From the NCBI RefSeq assembly GCF_000717645.1, contig NZ_JNZZ01000004.1, positions 186,001 to 250,000 on the forward strand: a stretch of DNA of 64,000 bases, written 5' to 3'. Position 1 is the first letter of the stretch. Each line of letters begins with the position of its first letter. The notes below the pieces were generated by a model. That model did no database searches. It was not told the origin of the DNA and saw nothing but the letters and a program-made list of their open reading frames with translations. Positions 17,943 through 25,481 of this stretch are shown here, piece after piece. This stretch comes from Streptomyces californicus (GTDB taxonomy: Bacteria; Actinomycetota; Actinomycetes; Streptomycetales; Streptomycetaceae). Both the position numbers and the translations under genes were made by a program.

Positions 17943-19034
17943 GTGCACGGGGTCGGTGTCGATCTGCGGGATCACGTGCTCCCCGATCAGCCGGATCGTG
18001 TTCATCGTGTCCTCGGGGCTGATCCCGATCGGCAGCCCGAAGCTGAGCTGGTCCGCCCCCGCCCGCTCCCACCGCCGGCACTGCTTCAGCACCTCGTCCG
18101 GGTCGCCGCAGATCATCAGCTCCTCGGCGATGAGCAGTTCCACGATCTCCTCGGTGTACTCCGGCAGCAGCTCGGGCCACTCCGGGATGCCTTCCGGCCG
18201 GGGGAACGTGTCGTGGTAGCGGAACAGCAGCGACTGGAGGTAGTTCAGCCCGCCGCCCACCGCGATCTCCACGGCTTTGGCGTGCGTCTCGGCGCAGATG
18301 GCGGTGGACGTGACCATCACGTTGTCGTTGACGAACGCCCCCACCGGCTCCGCGTTCTCGACCGCGGTCTTGTAGGAGTCGACGACCCACTCCATGTCGG
18401 AGACCTTCTGCACGCTGAAACCCAGCACGCCGAGCCCCTTCTTCCCCGCCATGGCGTACGAGGACGGGGACCCGGCCGCGTACCACATGGCCGGGTGCCC
18501 GGCCCCGTACGGCTTCGGCAGGATCTTGCGCGGTGGCAGCGACCAGTGCTTGCCCTGGAAGCCGACGTACTCGTCCTGGAGCCACATCTTGGGGAACTCG
18601 GCGATCGTCTCCTCCCACAGCTCCTTCGTGTGGTTCATGTCGGTGATGCCCGGCATGAACCCGAGGATCTCGTGGCTGCCGGCCCCGCGCCCGGTGCCGA
18701 ACTCGAAGCGTCCGCCGGAGAGATGGTCGAGCATGGCGACCTTCTCGGCCACCTTCACCGGGTGGTTGACGGGGGCGAGCGGGTTGAAGATGCCGGAGCC
18801 GAGATGGATGCGCTCGGTGGCGTGCGCGAGGTAGCCGAGGTAGACGTCGTTGGCGGAGAGGTGCGAGTACTCCTCCAGGAAGTGATGCTCGGAGGCCCAG
18901 GCGTACTTGAAGCCCGACTTGTCCGCCTGGATGACGTACTCGGCCTCCTCGATCAGCGCCTTGTGCTCTGCCTCGGGGTCCACCTGGGCGCGCGCGGCGG
19001 GCACGTACCCCTGAACAAAGAGCCCGAATTCCAC
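17910..19034 (-). CDS. LLM-class flavin-dependent oxidoreductase (bacterial luciferase family, long form)
   Basis: The 374-residue protein has the luciferase-like TIM barrel: WASEHHFLEEYSHLSANDVY (residues about 46-65, with the His pair of FMN-dependent members), LGSGIFNPLAPVNHPVKVAEK and LDHLSGGRFEFGTGRG, then a C-terminal GDPDEVLKQCRRWERAGADQ segment. It resembles alkanal monooxygenase alpha-chain-like enzymes that use reduced FMN and oxygen. The GTG at 19034 is the start. The 19-base palindrome at 19070-19088 sits 35 bases before it, so the gene has its own regulated promoter, and the amidohydrolase, dehydrogenase and permease genes may be read from it too. The substrate is unknown. Confidence 0.9.
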   Translation of the reverse strand: MEFGLFVQGYVPAARAQVDPEAEHKALIEEAEYVIQADKSGFKYAWASEHHFLEEYSHLSANDVYLGYLAHATERIHLGSGIFNPLAPVNHPVKVAEKVAMLDHLSGGRFEFGTGRGAGSHEILGFMPGITDMNHTKELWEETIAEFPKMWLQDEYVGFQGKHWSLPPRKILPKPYGAGHPAMWYAAGSPSSYAMAGKKGLGVLGFSVQKVSDMEWVVDSYKTAVENAEPVGAFVNDNVMVTSTAICAETHAKAVEIAVGGGLNYLQSLLFRYHDTFPRPEGIPEWPELLPEYTEEIVELLIAEELMICGDPDEVLKQCRRWERAGADQLSFGLPIGISPEDTMNTIRLIGEHVIPQIDTDPVHRTSRFRAAAS

Positions 19035-19069
19035 GGAGGTTCACCGTCCTCAAGTCTTCCTGACGACCG

Positions 19070-19088
19070 ATCTGACGGCCCGTCAGAT
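19070..19088. promoter_or_regulatory. Perfect palindromic operator upstream of the LLM gene
   Basis: ATCTGACGGCCCGTCAGAT is a perfect 9+1+9 inverted repeat located 35 bases upstream of the GTG at 19034. A copy with 16 of 19 matches lies at 21126-21144 before the other LLM gene. The architecture suits a dimeric TetR-type repressor, but no TetR gene is adjacent. Confidence 0.8.
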
Positions 19089-19165
19089 TGTGATGCGACC
19101 GACTGTTCCACCGGTGCGGTGAGGCGTCAATAGCTGATGCCGCGTCAGGTCGCAGACCGGGCAGC

Positions 19166-19963
19166 TCAGAAGGGGCTGACCCCCGCCAGCCACCCCCCGT
19201 CCACGACGAACGGCTGCCCGGTGACGTACGAGGAGTCCGGCCCGGTCAGGAACAGCACCAGGGCGGCGACCTCCTCGGGCCGTCCGATCCGGCCCATGGG
19301 CACGAGCTTGCGGTAGTACGCGTCCAGCGCGGCGCTCGACGCCGTCAGGTCGGCGTCCGGGTCCAGCAGGGCGGGGTTGCTCATCGCGGTGTCGACGGCC
19401 CCGGGGCAGACGGCGTTGACCCGGACGCCCTTCCGGGCCAGCTCCATGGCGGCGACCTTGGTGAGGCCCAGCACGGCGTGCTTGGTCGCGGCGTACGCGC
19501 CGATCAGCGGCATGCCGGTGAGCCCGGTGTACGAGGAGGTGTTGACGATCGTCCCGCCGCCCGCGGCCACGATCTCGGGGGCGATGGCACGCATCCCGAG
19601 GAACGTGCCGGTCAGATTGACCCGGACCACCTGCTCGAACTCCGCGAGCGGGGTGTTCAGCAGCTCGTTGAAGCGGAGGATGCCCGCGTTGTTGACGAGC
19701 CCGTCGATCTTCCCGAAGGCGCCCTTGGCGGCGGCCACGGCGGCGGCCCAGTCCGGCTCACTGCCCACGTCGAGCCGGACGGCCAGAGCGGTGTCCGCGC
19801 CCAGCTTCTCGTTCAACTCCTGCGCCAGCGCCGTCGCCTGGTCGTCCAGCACGTCGGCGACGACGACCCGCGCCCCTTCCCCCGCGAGGAGCCGCGCCTC
19901 CTGCTCGCCCTGCCCGCGCGCCGCCCCGGTGACGAGGACGACCCGCCCGTCCAGCTTGCCCAT
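19166..19963 (-). CDS. Short-chain dehydrogenase/reductase (classical SDR)
   Basis: The 265-residue protein has the NAD(P)-binding TGAARGQG at residues 12-19, NNAG at 91-94, catalytic Ser143/144 (NTSSYTG) and Y157-A-A-T-K161. The [11 protein letters not shown] loop and a C-terminal [15 protein letters not shown] segment are typical of classical SDRs; DVLDD after the second beta strand favours NAD. It interconverts an alcohol and a ketone. The ATG at 19963 follows AAGGAGAAGGA, which decides it over the ATG 15 bases earlier. It lies between two LLM genes on the same strand. Confidence 0.9.
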   Translation of the reverse strand: MGKLDGRVVLVTGAARGQGEQEARLLAGEGARVVVADVLDDQATALAQELNEKLGADTALAVRLDVGSEPDWAAAVAAAKGAFGKIDGLVNNAGILRFNELLNTPLAEFEQVVRVNLTGTFLGMRAIAPEIVAAGGGTIVNTSSYTGLTGMPLIGAYAATKHAVLGLTKVAAMELARKGVRVNAVCPGAVDTAMSNPALLDPDADLTASSAALDAYYRKLVPMGRIGRPEEVAALVLFLTGPDSSYVTGQPFVVDGGWLAGVSPF

Positions 19964-19989
19964 GTCCTTCTCCTTCACTGGTCGAGAGG

Positions 19990-20113
19990 TACGGGCCCCG
20001 CGCCCGTCGCGGGCGGGGCCATCGGGGGCCGGGGCCGTCGGGACCCGCGCCCGCCACAGGCCGGGGCCACCGGAGCCCGCGCCCCATCGGGACCCGCGCC
20101 CATCGGGACCGGG
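19990..20113. repeat. GC-rich minisatellite of about 16-base units
   Basis: The spacer between the LLM gene ending at 20117 and the SDR start is built from imperfect units such as CATCGGGACCCGCGCC, CATCGGGACCGGGGCC, CGTCGGGACCCGCGCC and CACCGGAGCCCGCGCC. No gene or clear terminator is seen. Confidence 0.7.
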
Positions 20114-20116
20114 GCC

Positions 20117-21061
20117 TCACGCATCGAGCCGCGGGGCCACGTCCGCGTCGAACGCGGCCATCTGGTCGATGAGTTCGCCGACGCTCCGGCTCCGGAAGCG
20201 CACCTGGATCTGGTGGACGCCCATCGCCGCGTACGCGCGCAGCGACTCCGCGAGCACCGCCGGCTTTCCGGTGAGGGTGCGCCGCCCCACGGGCCACCCG
20301 GGCTCACCGACGTACAGCGGTTCGGTGATCGCGCCAATGACGATCGGCTCCGCCACGCCCGCCCGCTCCCGCAGGGCGCGCACCCGGGCGATCAGCGCCG
20401 GAAGCCGGTCCCGGGGGTCGCCCTGCGGCAGCCACCCGTCCCCCCGGACGGCGGCGCGGCGCGTGGCGGCGGGCGAGGAGCCGCCCACCCAGATCGGGAC
20501 CCGCTCCTGGGCCGGCCGGGGGCGCTGCCCGAGCCCGCTGAAGGAGAACCGCTCCCCCGCGAACTCCGGGTACTCGTCCGGCCCGAGCGCGGCCCGCAGC
20601 GCGTCGACGGTCTCGTCCAGCACCCCGCCGCGTCCGTCGAAGTCGGCCCCGACCGCCTCGAACTCCTCCCGTACGTGCCCGGCCCCGACGCCGAGGATCA
20701 GCCGTCCGCCGCTGAGGTGGTCGAGGGTGGCGTACTGCTTGGCGGTGATCAGCGGGTGGCGCAGGCCGACGACGGCGACATGGCTCATGAGCCGCACGCG
20801 CTCGGTCACCCCGGCGAGGTAGGAGAGCGTGGCGACGGGGTCGTACCAGGTCGTGGACATGCCCTCGGCGAGCCGCCGGGGGATGGCGACGTGGTCGCAG
20901 CCGGCGAGGTAGGCGAAACCGCCGCGATCGGCGGCGCGCGCGACGCGGACGAGGTCGGCGGGGGTCGCCGCCGCCTCCCAGGGTTCCGCGTAGATGGCGC
21001 TCTGCGACTGGACCGGCAGCTGCATCCCGTACGACAGCGGCCCGTCGGGCGATATCGGCAC
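20117..21061 (-). CDS. LLM-class oxidoreductase, probably F420-dependent
   Basis: The 314-residue LLM protein carries AGCDHVAIPRRLAEGMSTTW (about residues 54-73), LMSHVAVVGLRHPLITAKQYATLDHLSGGRLILGVGAG and VPIWVGGSSPAATRRAAVRGDGW, a pattern seen in the F420-dependent TIGR03619 subgroup. The GTG at 21061 is preceded by AAGGAGG. The C-terminal ends in AFDADVAPRLDA. It heads the minus-strand row that runs to the permease, and the palindrome at 21126-21144 is 65 bases upstream of its start. Substrate unknown; cofactor assignment is inference. Confidence 0.88.
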   Translation of the reverse strand: MPISPDGPLSYGMQLPVQSQSAIYAEPWEAAATPADLVRVARAADRGGFAYLAGCDHVAIPRRLAEGMSTTWYDPVATLSYLAGVTERVRLMSHVAVVGLRHPLITAKQYATLDHLSGGRLILGVGAGHVREEFEAVGADFDGRGGVLDETVDALRAALGPDEYPEFAGERFSFSGLGQRPRPAQERVPIWVGGSSPAATRRAAVRGDGWLPQGDPRDRLPALIARVRALRERAGVAEPIVIGAITEPLYVGEPGWPVGRRTLTGKPAVLAESLRAYAAMGVHQIQVRFRSRSVGELIDQMAAFDADVAPRLDA

Positions 21062-21125
21062 GGCGGCCTCCTTCCCCTCCGGCCCCGGGCGGCGGCCCGC
21101 CCCGGGCGACGGCCGCCATCGTCAT

Positions 21126-21144
21126 ACCTGACGGCCCATCAGAC
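21126..21144. promoter_or_regulatory. Second copy of the LLM-cluster palindrome
   Basis: ACCTGACGGCCCATCAGAC matches the 19070-19088 palindrome at 16 of 19 positions and keeps its CTGACGGCCC core. It lies 65 bases upstream of the GTG at 21061, so both LLM promoters appear to share one regulator. Confidence 0.72.
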
Positions 21145-21282
21145 AAGGGGCGTCACCGGACGGACGTATACGGGGGGCGGGGACCGATGAGTTTCGCGGC
21201 CGGCGACGGTCACCAGGAGGAGCCGGAAAACACGGCCCGGCCCGACGGCTGGCCCGTACGACAGCGGAACGAGGAACCACCG

Positions 21283-21669
21283 ATGACCGATTCCACCGAG
21301 AACACCACCGGCATCACGGGGCTCGGGGTGATCCTGGGCAGCACGGACTCCGCCGCCCTGATCGCCTGGTACCGCGCCGCGCTGGAGCCCCTGGGCGCCC
21401 GCTGGGCGGAACACCTGCTGGTGATCGGCCCCGGGGCGATCATCGGCTTCGACGAGCGCGACGACGTCGCGGACCGGGCGGCCGAGCCCGGCCGTCAGAT
21501 GATCAACCTGACCGTGCGGGACATCCGGGCAGCCGAACGGCACCTCGACAGCCTCGGGGTGACCTGGGTACGCCCGGTCGAGGAGGTCGGCGGGGGCTGG
21601 TTCTTCTCGACGCTCCTGGACCCGGCGGGCAACTACCTCCAGATCCTCCAGGGCCCCGAATCGCCCTGA
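21283..21669 (+). CDS. VOC-superfamily (glyoxalase/bleomycin-resistance-like) protein
   Basis: The 128-residue protein has the two beta-alpha-beta-beta-beta modules of the vicinal oxygen chelate fold: GLGVILGSTDSAALIAWYRA at the start and INLTVRDIRAAERHLDSLGV in the second half, ending in a FFSTLLDPAGNYLQILQ strand with the Asp-Pro-x-Gly-Asn signature. Metal-ligand His residues are mostly missing (Glu and Gln positions remain), so enzymatic activity is uncertain; binding or sequestration is also possible. The ATG at 21283 follows GAGGA. It is divergent from the LLM gene. Confidence 0.82.
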   Translation: MTDSTENTTGITGLGVILGSTDSAALIAWYRAALEPLGARWAEHLLVIGPGAIIGFDERDDVADRAAEPGRQMINLTVRDIRAAERHLDSLGVTWVRPVEEVGGGWFFSTLLDPAGNYLQILQGPESP

Positions 21670-21712
21670 AAGCGTGGGCGTTGGGCCTACGAACCTGGGG
21701 GCCGGAAAGACC

Positions 21713-21802
21713 ATGACATCGACGACGTTCCGTATCGGCGGAGATCTGACACGCTCCCCGGAGCGGCGGGCACGGCTGGGGCCGGCCGGGGAGACGCGAT
21801 GA
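21713..21802 (+). pseudogene. Possible remnant of an aldo/keto reductase N-terminus
   Basis: A 29-codon frame starts MTSTTFRIGGDLT, which strongly resembles the first residues of Streptomyces aldo/keto reductases (TFRIGGDLTV followed by a Leu-Gly-x-Gly-Ala-Met-Arg segment). After about 13 codons the similarity stops and the frame ends at TGA, overlapping the next ATG (ATGA at 21799-21802). I read it as a deletion scar rather than a functional gene; a short leader peptide is the alternative. Confidence 0.4.
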
Positions 21803-22212
21803 CGTCATCGCACGGGCATGCCGAGCAGGACGGGCCGGGCACGAGGGCCGCCCTCGAAGGACTCGAAGGAAGCGACGAGGCCGCCCAGCTCGGCGCTCGC
21901 ATGGAGTCCCTGCGAGCCCTGCAGGAGATCGTCCGGGACGGCGGCCTCGACACGGACATCCTCCTCGACAAGCGCCGCTACCGGCGCATCCGGTCGATCG
22001 GAAAGCGGGACCGGCCGCCTCAGCCCCTGGACCCGGTGGGGGCCGAGGCGGCCGTCGCGTCCCGTACGACCCCGTCCGGATCGGCTGCCGCGTCCTCCAC
22101 GAACTCCGCGAAGTCCACGTTGGCGAGCTGCGTGTTCCCGTGGACCATGTGGACGGCGTCCGGCACGACGCGCACCTCGCGCGGAGGCGGGGAGTCGATG
22201 AGCTCCTGGTAG
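21799..22212 (+). CDS. Uncertain hypothetical ORF
   Basis: The frame opens at an ATG overlapping the preceding stop. The first 70 or so residues look protein-like, with a helical, charged region (MESLRALQEIVRDGGLDTD, then ILLDKRRYRRIRSIGKRD). After about 22020 the frame runs antisense through the convergent DUF6924-like gene and its composition becomes Ser/Thr-rich, as expected of a shadow. Either the true 3' end was lost or only the first part was ever a gene. I do not recognise a family. Confidence 0.3.
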   Translation: MTSSHGHAEQDGPGTRAALEGLEGSDEAAQLGARMESLRALQEIVRDGGLDTDILLDKRRYRRIRSIGKRDRPPQPLDPVGAEAAVASRTTPSGSAAASSTNSAKSTLASCVFPWTMWTASGTTRTSRGGGESMSSW

Positions 22213-22544
22213 TAGACCGGGTCTAGGTCCTGGTCGTCGTCCGCGCCGAGGTCGAGCGCGAGCAGGGGACGCAGCGGCGAGCGCATGGTGACGTCGTCGG
22301 CGAGGAACACCACACTCAGCTCCTCGTCCCGCGCCGCCGCGGCAAGCGCCAGATCACCCGGGACGCCCTCCCACCGCCGGTCCTCCACGAGGTGCACGGC
22401 CGACTCCCCGCCCCCCTCCCCATCGACGGCCCGCGCCAGCGCGGCGACGACCTCGCGCCACGCGGCGTCATCGGTGAAGTCGGTCCGGATCACGAGCGGC
22501 GCCCACGCGTCGTCCCGGACCACCCTCGGTAGCTCTTCCCTCAT
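22020..22544 (-). CDS. DUF6924-like hypothetical protein
   Basis: The 174-residue cytoplasmic protein is acidic. It has LVIRTDFTDDAAWREVVAAL at the start, VHLVEDRRWEG, LSVVFLADDVTMRSP in the middle and RVVPDAVHMVHGNTQLANVDFAEF near the end; this pattern recalls the Streptomyces DUF6924 family, whose function is unknown. The ATG at 22544 follows GGGGAG and excludes an Arg-rich upstream extension. It stands alone between a doubtful convergent ORF and the CYTH gene. Confidence 0.75.
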   Translation of the reverse strand: MREELPRVVRDDAWAPLVIRTDFTDDAAWREVVAALARAVDGEGGGESAVHLVEDRRWEGVPGDLALAAAARDEELSVVFLADDVTMRSPLRPLLALDLGADDDQDLDPVYYQELIDSPPPREVRVVPDAVHMVHGNTQLANVDFAEFVEDAAADPDGVVRDATAASAPTGSRG

Positions 22545-22690
22545 ATGCTCCCCGCCCCTCGATCGGCCCCGCTCCCACCGCACGGACCCTCTCATGCCCC
22601 ACGGACGACGAGCTGCGCGCCTGCGTCGCGCAGGACCGGGGCCGGACGGGTGACGTCGTGGCCGGGTCCTGCGGAGGCCACAAGCTCAGG

Positions 22691-23227
22691 CTAGGGAAAT
22701 CGCAGATCGGAGATGCTCTCCAGGTCGATCCCGTACCTGGCGTAGACCTTGACGGTGTTCTCGGTCGTCAGCTCCGACACGGCGATGGACAGCCGATCCG
22801 CAGCGCGCTGGACGTCCTCCACGCAGTCACCCTCGATCTCCAGGTACGGAGGGATGAGCGGCCACGAGTCGATCTCCAGCCGCACGCCGTGCAGCGTCCA
22901 GGAGTCGCGGTGGTTCTCCTGATACGAGCGGGGCGGTACGCCCATGCGTCCGAGCAGGGCGTGCGTGGTCTCGAAGTCCCCGACGACGGTCTCGGTCTCG
23001 CTGGTGCCGTCGATCGCGTCGGAGGCGATCTCCTTGACGCAGAGGGTCGTCAGTGATCCGTCGTCGCGAAGCCGCACCCACCGCCCCTCCATCGGCGGCA
23101 CGGTGTCGTAGACGTACCGGCGCATCAGCCGTCCGCCTCGGTGCTCACCGCCGGCCGAGGCGATCAGGGCCGCCATGGCGGCGGGGTCGACGTCCAGGTA
23201 CTTCGCTTCACATTCGACGACCGGCAC
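22691..23227 (-). CDS. CYTH-domain protein (class IV adenylate cyclase/thiamine triphosphatase fold)
   Basis: The 178-residue protein begins with the CYTH signature E5-x-E7-x-K9 (VECEAKYL) and continues with the alternating charged strands of the triphosphate tunnel: VRLRDDG, TLCVKEI, ETETVVGDFE, HRDSWTLHGVRLEIDSWP, YLEIEG. CYTH enzymes act on triphosphorylated substrates with Mg or Mn; without a partner gene the activity (adenylate cyclase, thiamine triphosphatase or polyphosphatase) cannot be chosen. I prefer GTG at 23227, right after AAGGGGAG, over GTG at 23245. It is next to the XRE/DUF397 locus but not obviously part of it. Confidence 0.88.
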   Translation of the reverse strand: MPVVECEAKYLDVDPAAMAALIASAGGEHRGGRLMRRYVYDTVPPMEGRWVRLRDDGSLTTLCVKEIASDAIDGTSETETVVGDFETTHALLGRMGVPPRSYQENHRDSWTLHGVRLEIDSWPLIPPYLEIEGDCVEDVQRAADRLSIAVSELTTENTVKVYARYGIDLESISDLRFP

Positions 23228-23399
23228 GGTTCTCCCCTTGGTCACATGAAGCAGCGCGCGTCTCGTCAGCCTCGTTGGCTCAAGCGCGCCGCACCCACCC
23301 GCGCCGGTTCCGTCGCCATCTGGCTCCTGATGCGTACGTGCTCGTTACCGCAGCGCGTAATCGGCTCATCCGCTCACGAACGGCGTGCAGCGGACGTCC

Positions 23400-23603
23400 T
23401 CAGAGCGAGCCGTCCTGTACGGCGGTGACGAAGGCCCGCCACTGGTCGCGGCCGAAGGTGTGCGCCCCGAGAGCGCGGTCCTTGCTGTCGCCGACAGCGA
23501 CGAGGCCGTCGACGGTCGGCTGGGTTTCGATGCACGACCCGCCGTTGTCGCCACTGTAGGACGACTTCACCCAGGCACCGTCAGGCAGGCCGTATCGCGC
23601 CAT
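23400..23603 (-). CDS. DUF397-domain protein (WhiJ/BldB-locus type)
   Basis: The protein is 67 residues and its body matches DUF397: W11-x-KSSYSGDNGGSCIE, then VAVGDSKD and a C-terminal FGRDQWRAFVTAVQDG helix. In Streptomyces such small acidic proteins are encoded beside an XRE regulator and are thought to antagonise it, affecting sporulation or antibiotic production. It starts 14 bases after the stop of that regulator and is surely in the same operon. Confidence 0.92.
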   Translation of the reverse strand: MARYGLPDGAWVKSSYSGDNGGSCIETQPTVDGLVAVGDSKDRALGAHTFGRDQWRAFVTAVQDGSL

Positions 23604-23617
23604 CTGCTGTCTCCGCC

Positions 23618-24472
23618 TTACGCTCTCTTCGCGAACTCTTCTTGCACTGAAGAGACTAGCTCCATCGACTGTTTGGTCGTGAGCGATGCCGTCCGCAACT
23701 GGTAGCGCTCCACGGATTCGTCTTCCTCCAGGTAGAGCGCACCGTCGAGGTACTCCAGGTTGACGACATCGAGATCCATCGGGTCGGGATAGCTGTAGAT
23801 GTTGAAGGCCCCATCCGCGCCCGCGTGCCAGCCCTCAGCGAAGGGCACCACCTGGATGGTGAGCTTCGGAGGATTGCTGATCTCCAGGATCTTGCCGAGC
23901 TGGGCCGCCATGACAGCGGGGCCGCCGATCTCCCGGTGGAGCACCGCTTCATCGAGGAGACAGACGAACTGCGGCGGATTCTCACGCGTGAAGATCTCCT
24001 GCCGACTCCTGCGTACGTCGATGTAGGAAGCGATCTGCTCCTCGGTAGCGTTCTTGCCTGCGGAGCGAATCACCTGTGTGGCGTACTCGACCGTCTGCAA
24101 CAACCCCGGCACGAGCATCGGCTGGAAGGACAAAATCCGCGCGGTGTCGGCTTCGATCGACAGCCTCTCCTGGAAGTTCGACGAGAGTATGTCGCTGTAC
24201 TGCGCCCACCAGCCCTTCCGCCGCCCCTCCCGGGCCAGGGTGATCAGCGCCGTGCGGAGACGGTCGTCCGACACTCCGTACAGCTCCAGCAAGGCTTCGA
24301 TCTCCAGCTTCGAGACGCCTTGGCGGCCGTTCTCCTGGCGGGAGATCTTGGGCTTGTCGCCGCCGATGCGCTCGGCGGCATCCTCCATCCTGACGCCGGC
24401 CTTCTCCCGGAGACGTTTCAGCTCGGCGCCGACGCGTCGGCGCCGCACCGTTGGGCGCGGATGACTTGCCAT
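23618..24472 (-). CDS. XRE-family regulator with Scr1/DUF5753-type C-terminal domain (WhiJ-like)
   Basis: The 284-residue protein has an N-terminal XRE helix-turn-helix (residues 15-72, AGVRMEDAAERIGGDKPKIS as the recognition part). It is followed by the DUF5753 domain typical of the large Streptomyces WhiJ-like family, with YSDILSSNFQERLSIEADTA, MLVPGLLQTVEYATQVI, RRSRQEIF, VLDEAVLHREIG-like and VVPFAEGWHAGADGAFNIY segments. The ATG at 24472 follows GGGAGG; upstream residues belong to non-coding sequence. It is followed at once by DUF397 and is divergent from an ATP-binding protein gene, the canonical trio. It probably autoregulates the 240-base divergent region. Confidence 0.93.
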   Translation of the reverse strand: MASHPRPTVRRRRVGAELKRLREKAGVRMEDAAERIGGDKPKISRQENGRQGVSKLEIEALLELYGVSDDRLRTALITLAREGRRKGWWAQYSDILSSNFQERLSIEADTARILSFQPMLVPGLLQTVEYATQVIRSAGKNATEEQIASYIDVRRSRQEIFTRENPPQFVCLLDEAVLHREIGGPAVMAAQLGKILEISNPPKLTIQVVPFAEGWHAGADGAFNIYSYPDPMDLDVVNLEYLDGALYLEEDESVERYQLRTASLTTKQSMELVSSVQEEFAKRA

Positions 24473-24709
24473 GCGGTGACCCTCCCCTGATGCGAGTGAC
24501 TCAGTGTTACCCACTCTCGACCAAGTTTCGCAACTCCCACAATCTGCACGAGTGTTCACCCACACGAGCGTATCTACAATTTTGCAGCAGAAATAGTTGC
24601 GGGTAGCGCTCGCGGCAGTCCACTCTGTTGCCCAACACGCAGGGCGGCGCACCGATCACAGGGCGTGCTCCTGCGAGCCGAACTCCTTTCCCGCGCAATG
24701 GAGGAAGCC

Positions 24710-25126
24710 GTGCCCATGGCCCCCGAGTCCGCCCCGCCCGACTACCAGCAGGAACTGGTCGCCCGCCCCGAGACGCTCGCCATCATGCGGCGCATCGTCA
24801 GCGCGCACCTCGACCTCTGGGAGCTGCGGGAACTCAGTGACGCCGCCACGCTCTGCGCCCACGAGCTGCTCACCAACGTCATGCGGCACACCGGCTCGCC
24901 GCGCTGCACGATCACGCTCCGCCGCAGGCCCGACGGCGTACGGGTCACCGTCAGCGACTCCGACACCGCGCCGCCCGAGCGGCGCGACCCCGTGTGGGAG
25001 GAGGAGAGCGGGCGCGGCGTCCTCCTCATCGCGGCGCTCGCGGCGCGGTGCGGGACCGTGATGCGGCGGGACGGCAAGGACGTCTGGGCCGACATCCTCA
25101 CCACGCCGCCCGCGTACGCGGCGTGA
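24710..25126 (+). CDS. RsbW-like ATP-binding protein (HATPase_c_2; anti-sigma-type kinase)
   Basis: The 138-residue protein is a stand-alone GHKL ATPase. The N box is CAHELLTNVMRHTG (about residues 53-66), the G1-type motif VTVSDSD, and the G2-type SGRGVLLIAALAARCG. In Streptomyces these proteins either phosphorylate anti-sigma antagonists or accompany XRE/DUF397 pairs. The GTG at 24710 lies 5 bases after GGAGG; ATG at 24716 is the alternative. It is divergent from the XRE gene, completing the WhiJ-type locus, and its stop overlaps the next start (GTGA at 25123-25126). Confidence 0.88.
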   Translation: MPMAPESAPPDYQQELVARPETLAIMRRIVSAHLDLWELRELSDAATLCAHELLTNVMRHTGSPRCTITLRRRPDGVRVTVSDSDTAPPERRDPVWEEESGRGVLLIAALAARCGTVMRRDGKDVWADILTTPPAYAA

Positions 25127-25481
25127 ACCGCAGGCTGCCGCGCGCCTATTGGTGTCACGCGGACACCCCCGGCAAAGCGGCGGGACCGCCCCCGGGCGGT
25201 CTGCTCACCACCGCGCCCGCGCACGCCGTCGCCTGGATGCGCGCATCCGTGCGAGGGCTGACGCCGGGCCTCCGCCGTGACGCCCGACGCCGAGCCCGGC
25301 TCTGGCTCGATGACCGTCGCACCGCCGAGGCCGCCGTCCGCTCCCTGCGGCGGGGCCGGGGATACGCGTACGAGCTGCCCGTCCACGAGGGGATCTGGCG
25401 CTGGACCGCGTACCCGGTCTCCGTCCTCCCCTCTTACCGCCCGTCTGCCCGCCCATCTCCCCGCACAGGAGCCCCGCATGA
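25123..25481 (+). pseudogene. Hypothetical gene, apparently frameshifted near its 3' end
   Basis: A GTG start overlaps the preceding stop (GTGA). About 100 residues look protein-like and basic, with RAYWCHADTPGKAAGPPPGG, WMRASVRGLTPGLRRDARRR and YAYELPVHEGIWRWTAYPVS. That frame then has no stop until 26361 and would run 880 bases through the next gene, which is implausible. In another frame a TGA at 25479-25481 overlaps the next ATG as ATGA, exactly where a coupled upstream gene should end. A single-base indel between about 25400 and 25470 would explain both facts. The family is not recognised. Confidence 0.45.

Noticed and set aside
15834..19133. A 1099-residue plus-strand frame through the amidohydrolase and LLM genes
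   Set aside because: It is antisense to two well-supported genes and crosses the minisatellite; no domain is visible.
24665..24709. Longer N-terminus for the ATP-binding protein
   Set aside because: GGAGG at 24700-24704 directly precedes GTG 24710 and ATG 24716, so translation should begin there.
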